Shown: piece after piece, positions 8,803 to 18,531 of the stretch
How the letters are laid out: the number at the start of each line of letters is the position of its first letter
Numbering within the stretch: the stretch's first letter is position 1
Assembly: GCA_028282785.1 (NCBI GenBank)
Contig: JANQHE010000021.1
Coordinates: forward strand, 124,001 to 188,000
Reading direction: 5' to 3'
Origin: Bacteroidales bacterium
GTDB lineage: Bacteria > Bacteroidota > Bacteroidia > Bacteroidales > UBA12077
DNA length: 64,000 nucleotides
Translations under genes and position numbers: made by a program
Notes under the pieces: generated by a model
Databases searched by the model: none
What the model saw: only the letters and a program-made list of their open reading frames with translations
Told to the model about the DNA's origin: nothing

Positions 8803-8876
8803 GGGGCATTAGCTCAGTTGGCTAGAGCGTTTGACTGGCAGTCAAAAGGTCAGCGGTTCGATTCCGCTATGCTCCA
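8803..8876 (+). tRNA. tRNA-Ala (GGC anticodon)
   Basis: The 74 bases fold as a standard cloverleaf. GGGGCAT pairs with ATGCTCC and includes the G3-U70 pair that marks tRNA-Ala; the anticodon stem is TTTGA/TCAAA with loop CTGGCAG (anticodon GGC, reading GCC/GCU); the T-arm is AGCGG/CCGCT around TTCGATT. The CCA end is not encoded. It ends 5 bases before the converging M28 peptidase gene. Confidence 0.97.
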
Positions 8877-8881
8877 CATTA

Positions 8882-10528
8882 CTAATTATTTGCAAACTGT
8901 TTTTCTCTTATTTCTTTAAATTCCGAACCCTCTTTCCATTGAGGAAAAGTTTCTTCATTACTTAACTCATATCCTATTCTGAAAAATAACCTGGCATCTT
9001 CAACAATTCCTTCAAAGGTCCATGTTTCAGGATCGTATTGGTCAGTTGGTTTATGATAATTAAATTGGATCCAATCTTTTTCCTTTTTTAAAGCCCATTC
9101 TTTACCATGTTCCCTGTGGTCACAGTTTCCTCTTGCAAATAATGCAGGAACACCAACTCTTGCAAAGCTAAAATGATCTGCACGATAGTACATTCCGGTA
9201 TGTGGATTAGGATCTGGTAAAACATAACGATCATATTCCGGAGCAAACTTTACTACATAATCTTCTAACTCCGATTGTCCATAGCCTGTAATCATTACAT
9301 CCTTATATGGTCCATACGGAAGCATTAAATCGTTGTTAATATTAGCAACTGTTTTGTTTAATGGGAAAAGTGGATGAATTGCATAATAATAAGATCCGAG
9401 TAATCCTTGTTCTTCAGCTGTTGGAGATAAAAACATTATGGTACGGGCAGGACGTTTTTTAAGATTAGCAAAAGCTTCTGCAATTTCTAACATCCATGCT
9501 GTAGTTGTGCCATTATCAACAGCTCCGTTATAAATTGAATCTCCATTTAAAGGAGCTCCAATTCCCAAATGATCCCAATGCGATGAATAAATAATGACTT
9601 CATCTTTTCTTTCTTTTCCGGGTAATATTCCTATAACATTTTTCGATTTTGCAAATTTATGACTGCTTTTAATATTCAAAGTCATACGTGATTTCATCCT
9701 GAAAGCTTTGAATCCGGGATTTTTAGCTTGCTTTTTTAGCTCATCTAAATTAAATCCTGCCAAAGAAAATAATTCTTGTGCCGCATTTTGCGTTAACCAT
9801 CCTTCAATAGCACATCTTGACAAATAGTCGTCTTCTGGTTGCAAATATAATTTTGGAATAATAGCTCCGTTTAAAACAACATTCCAAGGATATCCTGCCG
9901 GTTCGGTCTCATGTATGATCAATACGGCTTTGGCACCTTGTCTGGCTGCTTCTTCGTATTTGTACGTCCATCGTCCATAATAAGTCATTTCGTTTCCTTT
10001 AAAAAAGTCCCTGTTCTCTGTACCGAATCCCGGATCATTTACTAAAACAACAACCGTTTTGCCTTTGACATCAATTCCAGCATAGTCATTCCAGTTATAT
10101 TCAGGCGCAACGATTCCATATCCTGCAAATATCATATCCGAGTTTCGAACAGAAATTTCATCTTTTAACTGTTTTGAAAAAGCGACGAAATCATCCTTAT
10201 AATTAATTTCAATGGAAGCATTGTACATTTTTACTTTCATTCTATCATCAGGAATATTTGTTACTTCAACCATTGGTACTTCTTGAATATAACTTCCATT
10301 ATTTGCAGGTTCAAGACCAATTCTTTTATATTCTCTTTCAAGATATTCTACCGTTTTTTCTTCGCCAATTGTAAAAGGTTTTCTACCCTGAAATTCATCA
10401 GAACCGAATTCTTTTACAATCATTGTCATGTCTTCTTCATTGATAGTTGACTCTGCTTGTTTGTAATCTGAACATGATCCGAATAAAACAACTGAAAGAA
10501 TAAAAGGAAATAATAAATGCTTTTTCAT
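8882..10528 (-). CDS. M28-family aminopeptidase-type lipoprotein with PA domain
   Basis: 548 residues. The signal peptide ends at the lipobox LFGSC (Cys20), so it is anchored outside the cytoplasm. A protease-associated insert lies at about 120-260. Di-zinc M28 signatures follow: YSSHWDHLG (His), GAVDNGTTTAWMLE (bridging Asp), PTAEEQGLLGS (catalytic Glu and zinc Glu), NINNDLML (Asp) and RADHFSFARVGVPALF (His). It likely trims N-terminal residues from peptides. It appears to be a single-gene unit, converging on tRNA-Ala. Confidence 0.92.
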   Translation of the reverse strand: MKKHLLFPFILSVVLFGSCSDYKQAESTINEEDMTMIVKEFGSDEFQGRKPFTIGEEKTVEYLEREYKRIGLEPANNGSYIQEVPMVEVTNIPDDRMKVKMYNASIEINYKDDFVAFSKQLKDEISVRNSDMIFAGYGIVAPEYNWNDYAGIDVKGKTVVVLVNDPGFGTENRDFFKGNEMTYYGRWTYKYEEAARQGAKAVLIIHETEPAGYPWNVVLNGAIIPKLYLQPEDDYLSRCAIEGWLTQNAAQELFSLAGFNLDELKKQAKNPGFKAFRMKSRMTLNIKSSHKFAKSKNVIGILPGKERKDEVIIYSSHWDHLGIGAPLNGDSIYNGAVDNGTTTAWMLEIAEAFANLKKRPARTIMFLSPTAEEQGLLGSYYYAIHPLFPLNKTVANINNDLMLPYGPYKDVMITGYGQSELEDYVVKFAPEYDRYVLPDPNPHTGMYYRADHFSFARVGVPALFARGNCDHREHGKEWALKKEKDWIQFNYHKPTDQYDPETWTFEGIVEDARLFFRIGYELSNEETFPQWKEGSEFKEIREKQFANN

Positions 10529-10602
10529 GTTTTTATAGTTAAGATGATTAGTTAAAATATGTTCCGAATGTATTAAAATTTAGTTAAACTTGAAAGAATA
10601 GG

Positions 10603-11692
10603 TTAATTTCCTCCAAACTCCATTAAATACGCCTTTATAAATCCATCCAAATTTCCATCCAGAACATCTTGAGTATTACCCATTTCAAATCCTGTGCGTA
10701 CATCTTTAATTAATTTATATGGATGTAAAACATAATTTCGTATTTGTGATCCCCATTCAATTTTTTTCTTTTCTCCTTCAACTTTTGCTTTTTCTTCAAG
10801 CTGCTTACGTAATTCAAGTTCGTAGAGTTGAGATTTCAGCATTCGCATTGCATTTTCTTTATTACCTAACTGGGAACGAGTTTCCTGATTTTCGATTACA
10901 ATTCCGGTTGGAGCATGTCTTAATCGAACTGCAGTTTCTACTTTGTTTACATGTTGTCCGCCTGCACCACTTGATCGGAATGTTTCCCAGGTAATATCTG
11001 CCGGGTTTATATTAATCTCAATGGTGTCATCAACAACTGGAGTTACAAAAACCGATGCAAATGAGGTATGACGCCTATTATTTGAATCAAAAGGAGATAA
11101 CCGGACTAATCGGTGAACACCATTCTCGCTCTTTAAATATCCATACGCAAATTCACCTTCAAATTCCAAAGTAACCGTATTAATTCCTGCTGTGTCTCCT
11201 GGTTGATAGTTTACTTCCTTTACTTTATAATTATTACGTTCGCCCCAGCGAATATACATTCGCATAAGCATCTCAGCCCAATCATGACTTTCAGTGCCTC
11301 CGGCTCCGGGATTGATTTGTAAGTATGCACCCATGCTATCTTCCTCATTGCGGAGCATATTTTTCAACTCTAATCTTTCAATTAGTTCAATTGTTTTTAC
11401 ATGCTGATTATCTACTTCAGATTCTTCTATCTCGCCTTCTTTATAAAAATCAATTGAAAGTTTTAATTCTTCTGTTTGGGTTACTATTTCCTTAAAAGAA
11501 TTGGTCCATTCTTTCAGTTTAGAAATCTGTTTTAATTGTATTTCCGCTTTGTGCGGATCATTCCAAAAATCCGGAGCATGGGTTTTTTGTTCTTCTTCAT
11601 CTATTCGGATTAATTTATTTTCGATGTCAAAGATGCCTCCTCAGCGCTTCAACGCGCTTTTCAATATCTTTAAGTTGTTCAGTAGAGATCAT
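10603..11692 (-). CDS. prfB: Peptide chain release factor 2 (requires +1 frameshift)
   Basis: Full gene of about 362 residues in two frames. The ATG at 11692 opens 21 codons ending CAT CTT then an in-frame TGA (11627-11629); shifting +1 after CTT gives GAC and continues in frame to 10603. RF2 signatures follow: [30 protein letters not shown] with the SPF stop-codon reader, and [17 protein letters not shown] with the catalytic GGQ. RF2 releases peptides at UGA and UAA, so the internal UGA gives autoregulation. A start at the internal methionine near 11367 would lose the N-terminal helical domain and is wrong. Confidence 0.96.
11626..11641 (-). promoter_or_regulatory. Programmed +1 frameshift site of prfB
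   Basis: On the minus strand the site reads AGG AGG CAT CTT TGA C. The AGGAGG is an internal Shine-Dalgarno-like stimulator, CTT the slippery codon and TGA the regulatory stop followed by C. This matches the classic RF2 recoding signal, including the three-base spacing between the SD-like run and CTT. Confidence 0.95.
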
Positions 11693-11823
11693 TTTAAAAA
11701 GTTAAATTTTGAGTACTCAAAATTAATAATATTGAAGTTATTCGCAAATATAACTTTAAGCTTGCAACAGGTGGTAAGAATAAATGTTTAGTTGAAGCAT
11801 TATCTATTTAAAGAAAGGATTAA

Positions 11824-11847
11824 AAAAAGGAGCCTAAGCTCCTTTTT
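11824..11847 (-). terminator. Terminator of the C25 protease gene
   Basis: AAAAAGGAGC and GCTCCTTTTT form a perfect 10-bp stem with a CTAA loop. On the minus strand it follows the protease stop codon by about 14 bases and ends in T residues. Confidence 0.85.
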
Positions 11848-11860
11848 ATTTAAAATGAAA

Positions 11861-14800
11861 TCACTCGAGAATTATTCTCTGATTTATAAAGTTATCGGAC
11901 ATTTTTATGCTAATGATATAAATTCCTGTAGGAAGATTTGTAAGGCTTATATCCTTTTCTTCAAAATCATTTGTTTTTGTCATTAAGATATTTTGAAGGA
12001 TTTGTCCACTCGTACTAATTACCTTTACTTGAACTTGTCCCAGGTACTCAGATTCGATTTGAAGTTTAAACTCTCCGCTTGTTGGATTAGGATAACATGT
12101 AACATACGAATTATCTGCAAAATTTGCTAATTCAGTTTCATAGCCTCTATTTCTTGTTATCTCAATCGTATAGTCTTCCACTTCACCATAGGTGAATGTT
12201 CCACAAGAAGAGATACTTGAATTATAATCCATTACAACTCTTAAACGTTTACTCCCTTCAGCAGAAGAAGGTATACTAATAGTACCAGTTACTGTAGAGC
12301 TGCCACTACCATAAAATACCTCTTCATCCGTATCATCAAAATCTCCGTCACTGTTGAAATCTATCCATACTTTCCAATACTCATTATATGAAGAACTTGC
12401 AAATCCTGGTGTAAGATTTATATTATAAGAATTACCTGCGGTTGCAGATATAATTTTGTTTGTATAATCTGTATAACCACTGGCTCCGGATGTGTTTGAA
12501 TAACTTCCTATTTCTACTCCTGTTATCCATTCGTAATTTTGGTTATTACCGGAGGCATCACAATAAGTTATAATAACGTCAGATGTTGTTGCAGAAAGCG
12601 CACTACTGGCTGATGATGAATTTCCTGCAGCATCTTTAGCAACTACAGTAAATGAATAAGTTGTAGATGCTGTTAAACCACTTGCTGTATAACTTGTAGT
12701 TGTTGATGTTCCGTCCAATATTCCATCAACGTAAACTTCGTATTCTGTTACTGCAACATTGTCGGTTGAAGCGGTCCAGCTTATGGAAATTGATGTGTTT
12801 GATATACTTGTTGTAGCTAATCCGGTTGGAGTAGTAGGAGCTTCCGTATCAGGTCCAGCTGCTTCAAAAGTCACTGTGTAATCTTCTACTTCGCCATATG
12901 TAAATGTTTCACAGGAAGTTGGTGCTCCATTATATTTCATTGTAATTCTCATTCTGGTACTTCCATTGGCTGTTGAAGGTATACTCATTGTTCCTGTAAC
13001 ATTACTGTTACCAGTACCACTAAATAATTCTTCGTTAGCATCATTAAAGTCACCATCGCGATTTAAATCTGCCCAAATTACCCAGTATTCGGTATAAGAA
13101 CTACTGCTAAATCCTGGAGTTAAAGTTACGTTGTAATCTTCACCCGCGCTCAACTCAATTACTTCGCTTGTAAAATCAGTATAGCCTGCCGCTCCTGACG
13201 AATTGCTATATGTTCCAATTTGAATTTGTTCTATCCATTCATACGAATAATTGTTGCCTTGTGAAGAACAATATTCTAATGCAGCTTCGTTTGTTGTTAC
13301 GGAAATTGAACTGCTTGCACTGGATTCGTTCCCGGCAGCATCTTTAGCAATAACATGGAATGAATAAGTAGTAGAAGCAGAAAGTCCTGTAACCAAATAG
13401 TTTGTGTTTGTAGTATTAGCCAGGTACGTACCATTTTGGTAAATATCATATCCGGTAACACCAACATTATCCGTTGAAGCGGTCCAGTTTAGATCAACGG
13501 AAGAATCAGTTATGTTTGATGAAGCCAGATTTGTTGGAGCCGTAGGAGCTTCTGTATCAGGAGCACCTGTTGTTACAGAAATTGAACTACTTGCATTAGA
13601 TTCGTTCCCTGCAGCATCCTTGGCAATAATATAAAAAGAATAAGAAGTAGAAGCAGAAAGTCCTGTAAGCGAATAATTTGTACTTGCTGTATTTGCCAGG
13701 TATGTACCGTTTTGATAAACATCATATCCTGTAACACCGATATTATCCGTTGAAGCGGTCCAGCTTAAATCAACAGAATTTTCAGTTATATTTGATGAGG
13801 TTAAGTTAGTAGGAGTTGTCGGAGCTTCCGTATCAGGCGTACTTGACGGTCCGTCCGGATGTCCTGGTGTTCTTGTTTGTAAAGAAGGATCTCCAAAACA
13901 GGTCCATGTATCTGCCATATTTTCTCCGTCACTTCCATATTCATCGATCATTTGGAACATTCCATTTACAAATAAGCCACCATACGATGTATATGAATCG
14001 GCTACGAGTAAATCGTTCATTTCGTCTTGTGCACACATGGGTGATGCCCATGACTGATTAATCGTAGAACCACAAAATACAACAGCACCGGTAGGGTCTC
14101 CATTACTGTCGGTTGCTCTTAACCACGATTCTGCAAAGCATGTAATAGATGTAAAGTTACCAACTACGCATGCTACAGTAAATATGAAGGGATATTCGTT
14201 GGTATTTGTTAATGCATTGACATTCGTACTTGAAAAAGAAGGGGCATACCAACTTGTATTGCTTCCGTGCCCAACGTAATTGATTATTCCTGTCCCGGCA
14301 TTTATTAAGCTTGAAAGTTCAGAAGTACTTCCTCCATCCTGATAACATCTTGTAATCGTGTATCCATAGTTTTCAAGGTCCGTTTCAATGTTATTCATGT
14401 GTTGTTCATCGCTTTCTCCATCATCACCACCGCCACCGCCACCTTCGTTTGATGCAATTCCAATACCTTTATAAATGTTTGCTGCAGATGATAACATATC
14501 TCTTTCGTAATACAATGTTCTGTTAACTTGTGTTGTAACGTGAGTTCCTGATTCAGCAGAGAATCTTCCGACAAAAATATCGAGGTAATGATCGTTACCG
14601 GCAATATAACCGTAATTATTATCAGAATCTCCGGCAGACGTACTTGAAGCTGGCACCTGACTGTCATCACCAACTAATAGTAAGAATGTTAGGCCATTAT
14701 TATTATAATAGTTCTCAACATAAGTTTCAAGAGCAGAAGAACTACCGATTGTTGAATAATTAACCATTTCGGTTTCGATACCAATTGAAGTTTTCCAATC

Positions 14801-15580
14801 AACAAAATCTTGCATTTCATCAGCAAAATCATCATAAGTAATAATCAGAAGCTTTCCACCGGTTTCCGGTAAAGCAATGTATTTGCCTGTTTCGTAATTC
14901 AAAAAATGATTAGAATAAATTGATTTAAACCTGGAATCTATTGATTCTAATGATTTTGACCTTTTGATAATATTTTTTCCTTCTTCATCAGTTGTTTTAA
15001 TACTTAAGGTTATTTCCGTATAAACCCGTAATACTTTTGTTACAGGATTATATTGATATGGCTGAGTAATAATTGTTTGGCCTCTCAAATCTCTTATAAT
15101 ATAAGGATCCTTTAAATATGCAATTTCAGAAGGGAAAAAGGCATTTGTTTGATATTCTTCACCATATTCATATGGAATATCATCAGGATTTTTATTCCGT
15201 GAAATTACACCTTTAGATGGAGCAATTTCAATATTTTCAAATTCAACATATTCTGAACTTACAACTGTTAGGTTTGTTGATTTGGTATCTGAAATAACTA
15301 AAGATTCAGATATTTTACCAAGATCAGGAGCTCCTTTTTTTTGGATTTGTGACCCTTTAGGAGATATTACTACATAGGCATCTCCTTTATGGGTATTAAC
15401 TTGTTGTAATCCATAAGCAGATTGTGAGAATTTTACAACAATCTCTTCATCAGACGACTTAATTAGTTTAATCTCAGCATTTGCTGATTTTTCTGTTCCC
15501 AGATATTGCCATTCAGTTTTTTGGGCATTTGCAAAAAAAACTAATAATAGCAATAGGTTAAAAAGTAGAGTTTTTTTCAT
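11861..15580 (-). CDS. Secreted gingipain-like (C25) cysteine protease with FN3 and GEVED domains and a T9SS sorting tail
   Basis: 1239 residues. A signal peptide (1-19) and a propeptide region (to about 230) precede the C25 caspase-fold catalytic domain (about 240-575), with His438 in NYVGHGS and Cys471 in FIFTVACVVGNF. Then come FN3 domains at about 582-671 and 674-763, a GEVED domain (about 770-905), a third FN3 (about 908-1000), a second GEVED (about 1003-1140) and a Por-type C-terminal sorting domain (about 1160-1239, SGEFKLQIES...GIYIISIKM). Substrates of the type IX system are exported and attached or released at the cell surface. The first two FN3 copies are nearly identical. It is a likely extracellular protein degrader with its own terminator. 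Confidence 0.93.
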   Translation of the reverse strand: MKKTLLFNLLLLLVFFANAQKTEWQYLGTEKSANAEIKLIKSSDEEIVVKFSQSAYGLQQVNTHKGDAYVVISPKGSQIQKKGAPDLGKISESLVISDTKSTNLTVVSSEYVEFENIEIAPSKGVISRNKNPDDIPYEYGEEYQTNAFFPSEIAYLKDPYIIRDLRGQTIITQPYQYNPVTKVLRVYTEITLSIKTTDEEGKNIIKRSKSLESIDSRFKSIYSNHFLNYETGKYIALPETGGKLLIITYDDFADEMQDFVDWKTSIGIETEMVNYSTIGSSSALETYVENYYNNNGLTFLLLVGDDSQVPASSTSAGDSDNNYGYIAGNDHYLDIFVGRFSAESGTHVTTQVNRTLYYERDMLSSAANIYKGIGIASNEGGGGGGDDGESDEQHMNNIETDLENYGYTITRCYQDGGSTSELSSLINAGTGIINYVGHGSNTSWYAPSFSSTNVNALTNTNEYPFIFTVACVVGNFTSITCFAESWLRATDSNGDPTGAVVFCGSTINQSWASPMCAQDEMNDLLVADSYTSYGGLFVNGMFQMIDEYGSDGENMADTWTCFGDPSLQTRTPGHPDGPSSTPDTEAPTTPTNLTSSNITENSVDLSWTASTDNIGVTGYDVYQNGTYLANTASTNYSLTGLSASTSYSFYIIAKDAAGNESNASSSISVTTGAPDTEAPTAPTNLASSNITDSSVDLNWTASTDNVGVTGYDIYQNGTYLANTTNTNYLVTGLSASTTYSFHVIAKDAAGNESSASSSISVTTNEAALEYCSSQGNNYSYEWIEQIQIGTYSNSSGAAGYTDFTSEVIELSAGEDYNVTLTPGFSSSSYTEYWVIWADLNRDGDFNDANEELFSGTGNSNVTGTMSIPSTANGSTRMRITMKYNGAPTSCETFTYGEVEDYTVTFEAAGPDTEAPTTPTGLATTSISNTSISISWTASTDNVAVTEYEVYVDGILDGTSTTTSYTASGLTASTTYSFTVVAKDAAGNSSSASSALSATTSDVIITYCDASGNNQNYEWITGVEIGSYSNTSGASGYTDYTNKIISATAGNSYNINLTPGFASSSYNEYWKVWIDFNSDGDFDDTDEEVFYGSGSSTVTGTISIPSSAEGSKRLRVVMDYNSSISSCGTFTYGEVEDYTIEITRNRGYETELANFADNSYVTCYPNPTSGEFKLQIESEYLGQVQVKVISTSGQILQNILMTKTNDFEEKDISLTNLPTGIYIISIKMSDNFINQRIILE

Positions 15581-15966
15581 AATTAAATATTTAAGAATTT
15601 ATAAATATAACCGGACAAACTACTGGTCCGATAAAAGTTACCCGGAGAATACAACTATACTATTAATAATATTTTAAGAGTTTTGTAAATAGTTATAGTA
15701 AAATTAGTAAAGCTAAAGTAGTTATTTTACTAATGCAGAAAATTGAAAATAGCTGAAAACAAATTTGCAATTGTTTAAAAACAGACATTAAATGATAAAC
15801 AAATAATTTTGACCGGTTTTAATTTTTAGTTGGTCAGGTTCTATTATTGATAAAATGTAAATATCAGAATATTAGCGTATTAATGCCACATAGAAAGGAG
15901 GGAGATAATATTAGATAAAATAAAAAAGGGAGCATTTGCTCCCTTCAACTATTATGTAAACAAAGA
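15581..15966. other. Intergenic region upstream of the C25 protease
   Basis: 386 AT-rich bases without a gene. Visible structure: a 9-bp inverted repeat (ATTAGTAAA at 15703-15711 and TTTACTAAT at 15726-15734), a short CGGAC/GTCCG hairpin near 15612-15630, and the terminator at 15920-15945. The protease promoter must lie here, but I see no full TAnnTTTG box on the minus strand. Confidence 0.5.
15920..15945 (-). terminator. Terminator of the LPP20-like operon
   Basis: AAGGGAGC and GCTCCCTT form an 8-bp stem with a 4-base loop. On the minus strand it is followed by a T run, 22 bases after the stop of the small lipoprotein gene. Confidence 0.85.
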
Positions 15967-16560
15967 TTAGTAACCTCCGCTTTGTTCTAATTTTTCCATT
16001 TCTTTATCGAAAGTTTCTTTGTACTTTTCGTAATCGTAATCAACTTTTAATCGTTGATCTCTTGAAAGTCTGTTGTTCATAGCTTCTTCCAAAGCATCAG
16101 CAGACATTTCAATAGCCATGTAGCACTTGTAAGTACCTTGTTTGGTTTGAGTAATCTTTTCGCAAATTGTTTTAACGTTGTTTAATTGTTGATTAATTAC
16201 TTCTCTATTCAGAGATTCAAATCTTTCTTCAACTTCCTCAACATTGTTGAATTCACGAGAGTTTACATAGTTATCAGTTGTACCTTTAATTACAGTCTGA
16301 ATTTGTCCGGCTAAAGCAGCTTTACTGTTGCTGGATGCTTTTTTACGAGCGATTTCCATATCTGAACTTTCGCCTGTTGCGTTAGCTCTAAAGTTATTTT
16401 TATCACTTCTGAATTCAGGTCCTGAGCAGTGTAGTTCGATTACCTTTTCTCCTGGCATATCTCCAACACCTGACTTTGATTTACAACTTGTAAATGTGCC
16501 GCTAAAAATAACAGCTCCCATTAATAATAAACCTAATGGTTTGTAAATTTTAGTTTTCAT
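15967..16560 (-). CDS. LPP20-like lipoprotein
   Basis: 197 residues. The signal peptide ends in the lipobox TFTSC (Cys26). The mature part has the pattern of LPP20-like proteins, a run such as ARKKASSNSKAALAGQIQ followed by an alternating charged helix, ending in a very acidic/basic C-terminal helix (about 160-195). Cys45 and other cysteines (about 134 and 145) could form disulfides. It lies 45 bases after the related larger gene on the same strand, so the pair probably acts together at the envelope; function unknown. Confidence 0.7.
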   Translation of the reverse strand: MKTKIYKPLGLLLMGAVIFSGTFTSCKSKSGVGDMPGEKVIELHCSGPEFRSDKNNFRANATGESSDMEIARKKASSNSKAALAGQIQTVIKGTTDNYVNSREFNNVEEVEERFESLNREVINQQLNNVKTICEKITQTKQGTYKCYMAIEMSADALEEAMNNRLSRDQRLKVDYDYEKYKETFDKEMEKLEQSGGY

Positions 16561-16605
16561 AACTTCGATTTTTAGAATTTAAAATAATTAACTGAAATTT
16601 TAATC

Positions 16606-17997
16606 TTATAAATTTATTTTCCTAATGTTAGGTATTATCTTATTTTTAATTTTTTGTTCAGCTTTCTTAATTGCATCTTTTGCTGCGATTTCAAAACTAC
16701 CGGATTTTATTCCTTTAATATCCTGGATACTTTCATTATAAATTTCAATCTCTGAATCTGTTTTAATGATTCTTATATTACAATTAAGGAATGATGTATG
16801 CAGATTATGTTTGTCTAACTTTGTTCCGGCTGTTACTTCAGATTCAATACGAACAATTACATCTGCAGCTTCTTCATCTTTAGTGAAAGAGAAGAAGTTT
16901 TTTGACAACTCCTGTTCTAATAGTCTGGTAATAGGTCGATTAAAATCATAGTTACCCAAAAACATTTCCTGTGATTCAAGATAGGCAATTATTTCGTTAA
17001 CTTCAACATTTATATTTCCATATGGTTTAATTCCTCTTTCATTGAAAATTCTTTTCAATAGATTTTCGGGACCATCTTCTCCTAAGAACTTATCTGTATT
17101 TAATTCGGCTTTAATTATTTGAGTTCTACCCTTTGGTGCCATACTCGCAATTGAACATTCCGCCTTTCCATTATTTAATGAAATTACATTTTCAGTTTCT
17201 TCAATTTCAGAATCAGGAAAGGAAAATGTTATCGGTAAATTGGAAATATTTTGAGTTTCCAGATCTGTTTTAAGTTTTACTTTAACATACACAGGTTCAT
17301 TTTCAGACGAAAGAGCTTTTAATTCATACTTATTCTTTTCCGGAACAATTTTGATTCTACTGAAAATACTTTGAATTGATTGATAGATAGCATTATCAAG
17401 ATAAACTTTTCCTTCCAATGTAAATACGGATAAATCTTCGCCAATATGTTTTTTTATCGCATCAAAAGATTTTACATAATAGATCAGTGCGTTATTAATA
17501 TCGAATTCCTTTTCAGCTTCTTTAGCCTTTTCATAAAAATCCTTCGAAAGATTGATCGCTCTATCTAAAACTTCCTGTTTTTTTCTTTTATATTCAGCTT
17601 TTGATAGTCTGTAATATACCCAATATTCTTCTTTATCTTCCCAGGAATCAACCATTTCATATCCTTCAATGTAGTCTTTAGTAGCCAATTCAATTTGTGC
17701 CTGATAAGTTTCTTGTAGACCCTTATTATCTTCAATCTGGTATAAAACAGAATTGCCGGAAACATTTACCGAAATCTCAGAAATCATATCTGCCAATGCT
17801 TTGCTTTTGGCAGTTTCCAAATAATCATAACTGGATTTCTCTTTACCGGATTTACCGATACCAATGTAATAATCACTATTAACTGGTCTGTCTTTAACCC
17901 ACTTAGGTTTTCTTTTTGATTGTACATTAATTGTAAAACCTACAATAAAGATTGCAATTAGGATTAACGTGAATGATATCTTTGTTTTGTTTATCAT
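16606..17997 (-). CDS. LPP20-domain exported protein
   Basis: 463 residues with an N-terminal hydrophobic signal (about 8-27) but no lipobox cysteine. Residues 30-150 match the LPP20 pattern: KPKWVKDRP, DYYIGIGKSGKE, AKSKALADMISEISVNVSG and WVYYRLSK. A helical, TPR-like segment (about 145-190) and a C-terminal domain resembling the fold of LPP20/curli-assembly-type envelope proteins (about 330-463) follow. The domain was first named in Helicobacter; molecular role unclear. It follows recX by 45 bases and precedes a smaller LPP20-like lipoprotein. Confidence 0.72.
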   Translation of the reverse strand: MINKTKISFTLILIAIFIVGFTINVQSKRKPKWVKDRPVNSDYYIGIGKSGKEKSSYDYLETAKSKALADMISEISVNVSGNSVLYQIEDNKGLQETYQAQIELATKDYIEGYEMVDSWEDKEEYWVYYRLSKAEYKRKKQEVLDRAINLSKDFYEKAKEAEKEFDINNALIYYVKSFDAIKKHIGEDLSVFTLEGKVYLDNAIYQSIQSIFSRIKIVPEKNKYELKALSSENEPVYVKVKLKTDLETQNISNLPITFSFPDSEIEETENVISLNNGKAECSIASMAPKGRTQIIKAELNTDKFLGEDGPENLLKRIFNERGIKPYGNINVEVNEIIAYLESQEMFLGNYDFNRPITRLLEQELSKNFFSFTKDEEAADVIVRIESEVTAGTKLDKHNLHTSFLNCNIRIIKTDSEIEIYNESIQDIKGIKSGSFEIAAKDAIKKAEQKIKNKIIPNIRKINL

Positions 17998-18042
17998 TTT
18001 AAAGTATAGTATTGTAAATTTACTTAAAACTTGGCTAAGTTA

Positions 18043-18531
18043 TTACTTATTTTTCTGCATTTCAATAATTGCTGATACCATATCAAATACCTTGCCATTC
18101 TCAAAACCTCGAGATGATGCAAATCGCACAAGCTTAGATTTTATGGTATATTCATCTTTATCTTTTAAAGATTTAAATTTCTTTTTTAGTTCATTTTCGA
18201 GAAGTTCATCATAGTCTTTTTCCGAAATTTCCTGAAGTGCTTTTTTTATAATATCACCGGAAATGCTTTTTTGTTGCAGGGCATATTCAATTTTAATTTT
18301 ACCCCATTTATTGTATCTAAATTTATCTTTTACAAATGATATTGCAAATCTTTGCTCATCAATAAATTTGTCATTAATTAAACTTTCAATAATGTTATAA
18401 TGATCTTTTTCAGGTAGTTTCCAATCATAAAGCTTATTACGAATATCAGATTTGCATTTTTCTCTTTCGGCACATAAACTTTGTGCTTTTATTAAGGCTT
18501 CTTTTATTGATATAGTTTTTTTAGAATTCAA
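18043..18531 (-). CDS. recX: Regulatory protein RecX
   Basis: 162 residues with three helical repeats typical of RecX: ALIKAQSLCAEREKCKSDIRNKL near the start, LINDKFIDEQRFAISFVKDKFRYNKWGKIKIEYAL in the middle, and a third repeat at about 110-150. RecX binds RecA filaments and limits their activity. Its start overlaps the prmC stop by four bases (ATGA), showing translational coupling. RecA is not encoded in the window. Confidence 0.9.
   Translation of the reverse strand: MNSKKTISIKEALIKAQSLCAEREKCKSDIRNKLYDWKLPEKDHYNIIESLINDKFIDEQRFAISFVKDKFRYNKWGKIKIEYALQQKSISGDIIKKALQEISEKDYDELLENELKKKFKSLKDKDEYTIKSKLVRFASSRGFENGKVFDMVSAIIEMQKNK

Noticed and set aside
10603-11367. prfB as a 254-residue protein from an internal ATG
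   Set aside because: The upstream frame and the TGA recoding signal show the real start at 11692.
11501-11986. Two plus-strand open frames of 96 and 64 codons
   Set aside because: They lie antisense to prfB and its leader and over the C25 terminator and 3' end; no family match or coherent composition.
12880-13830. Repeats in the C25 gene as a CRISPR-like array
   Set aside because: Repeat units are coding FN3/GEVED domains in frame, not short spaced repeats.
13816-14061. Plus-strand open frame inside the C25 gene
   Set aside because: Antisense shadow of a well-supported protease domain.
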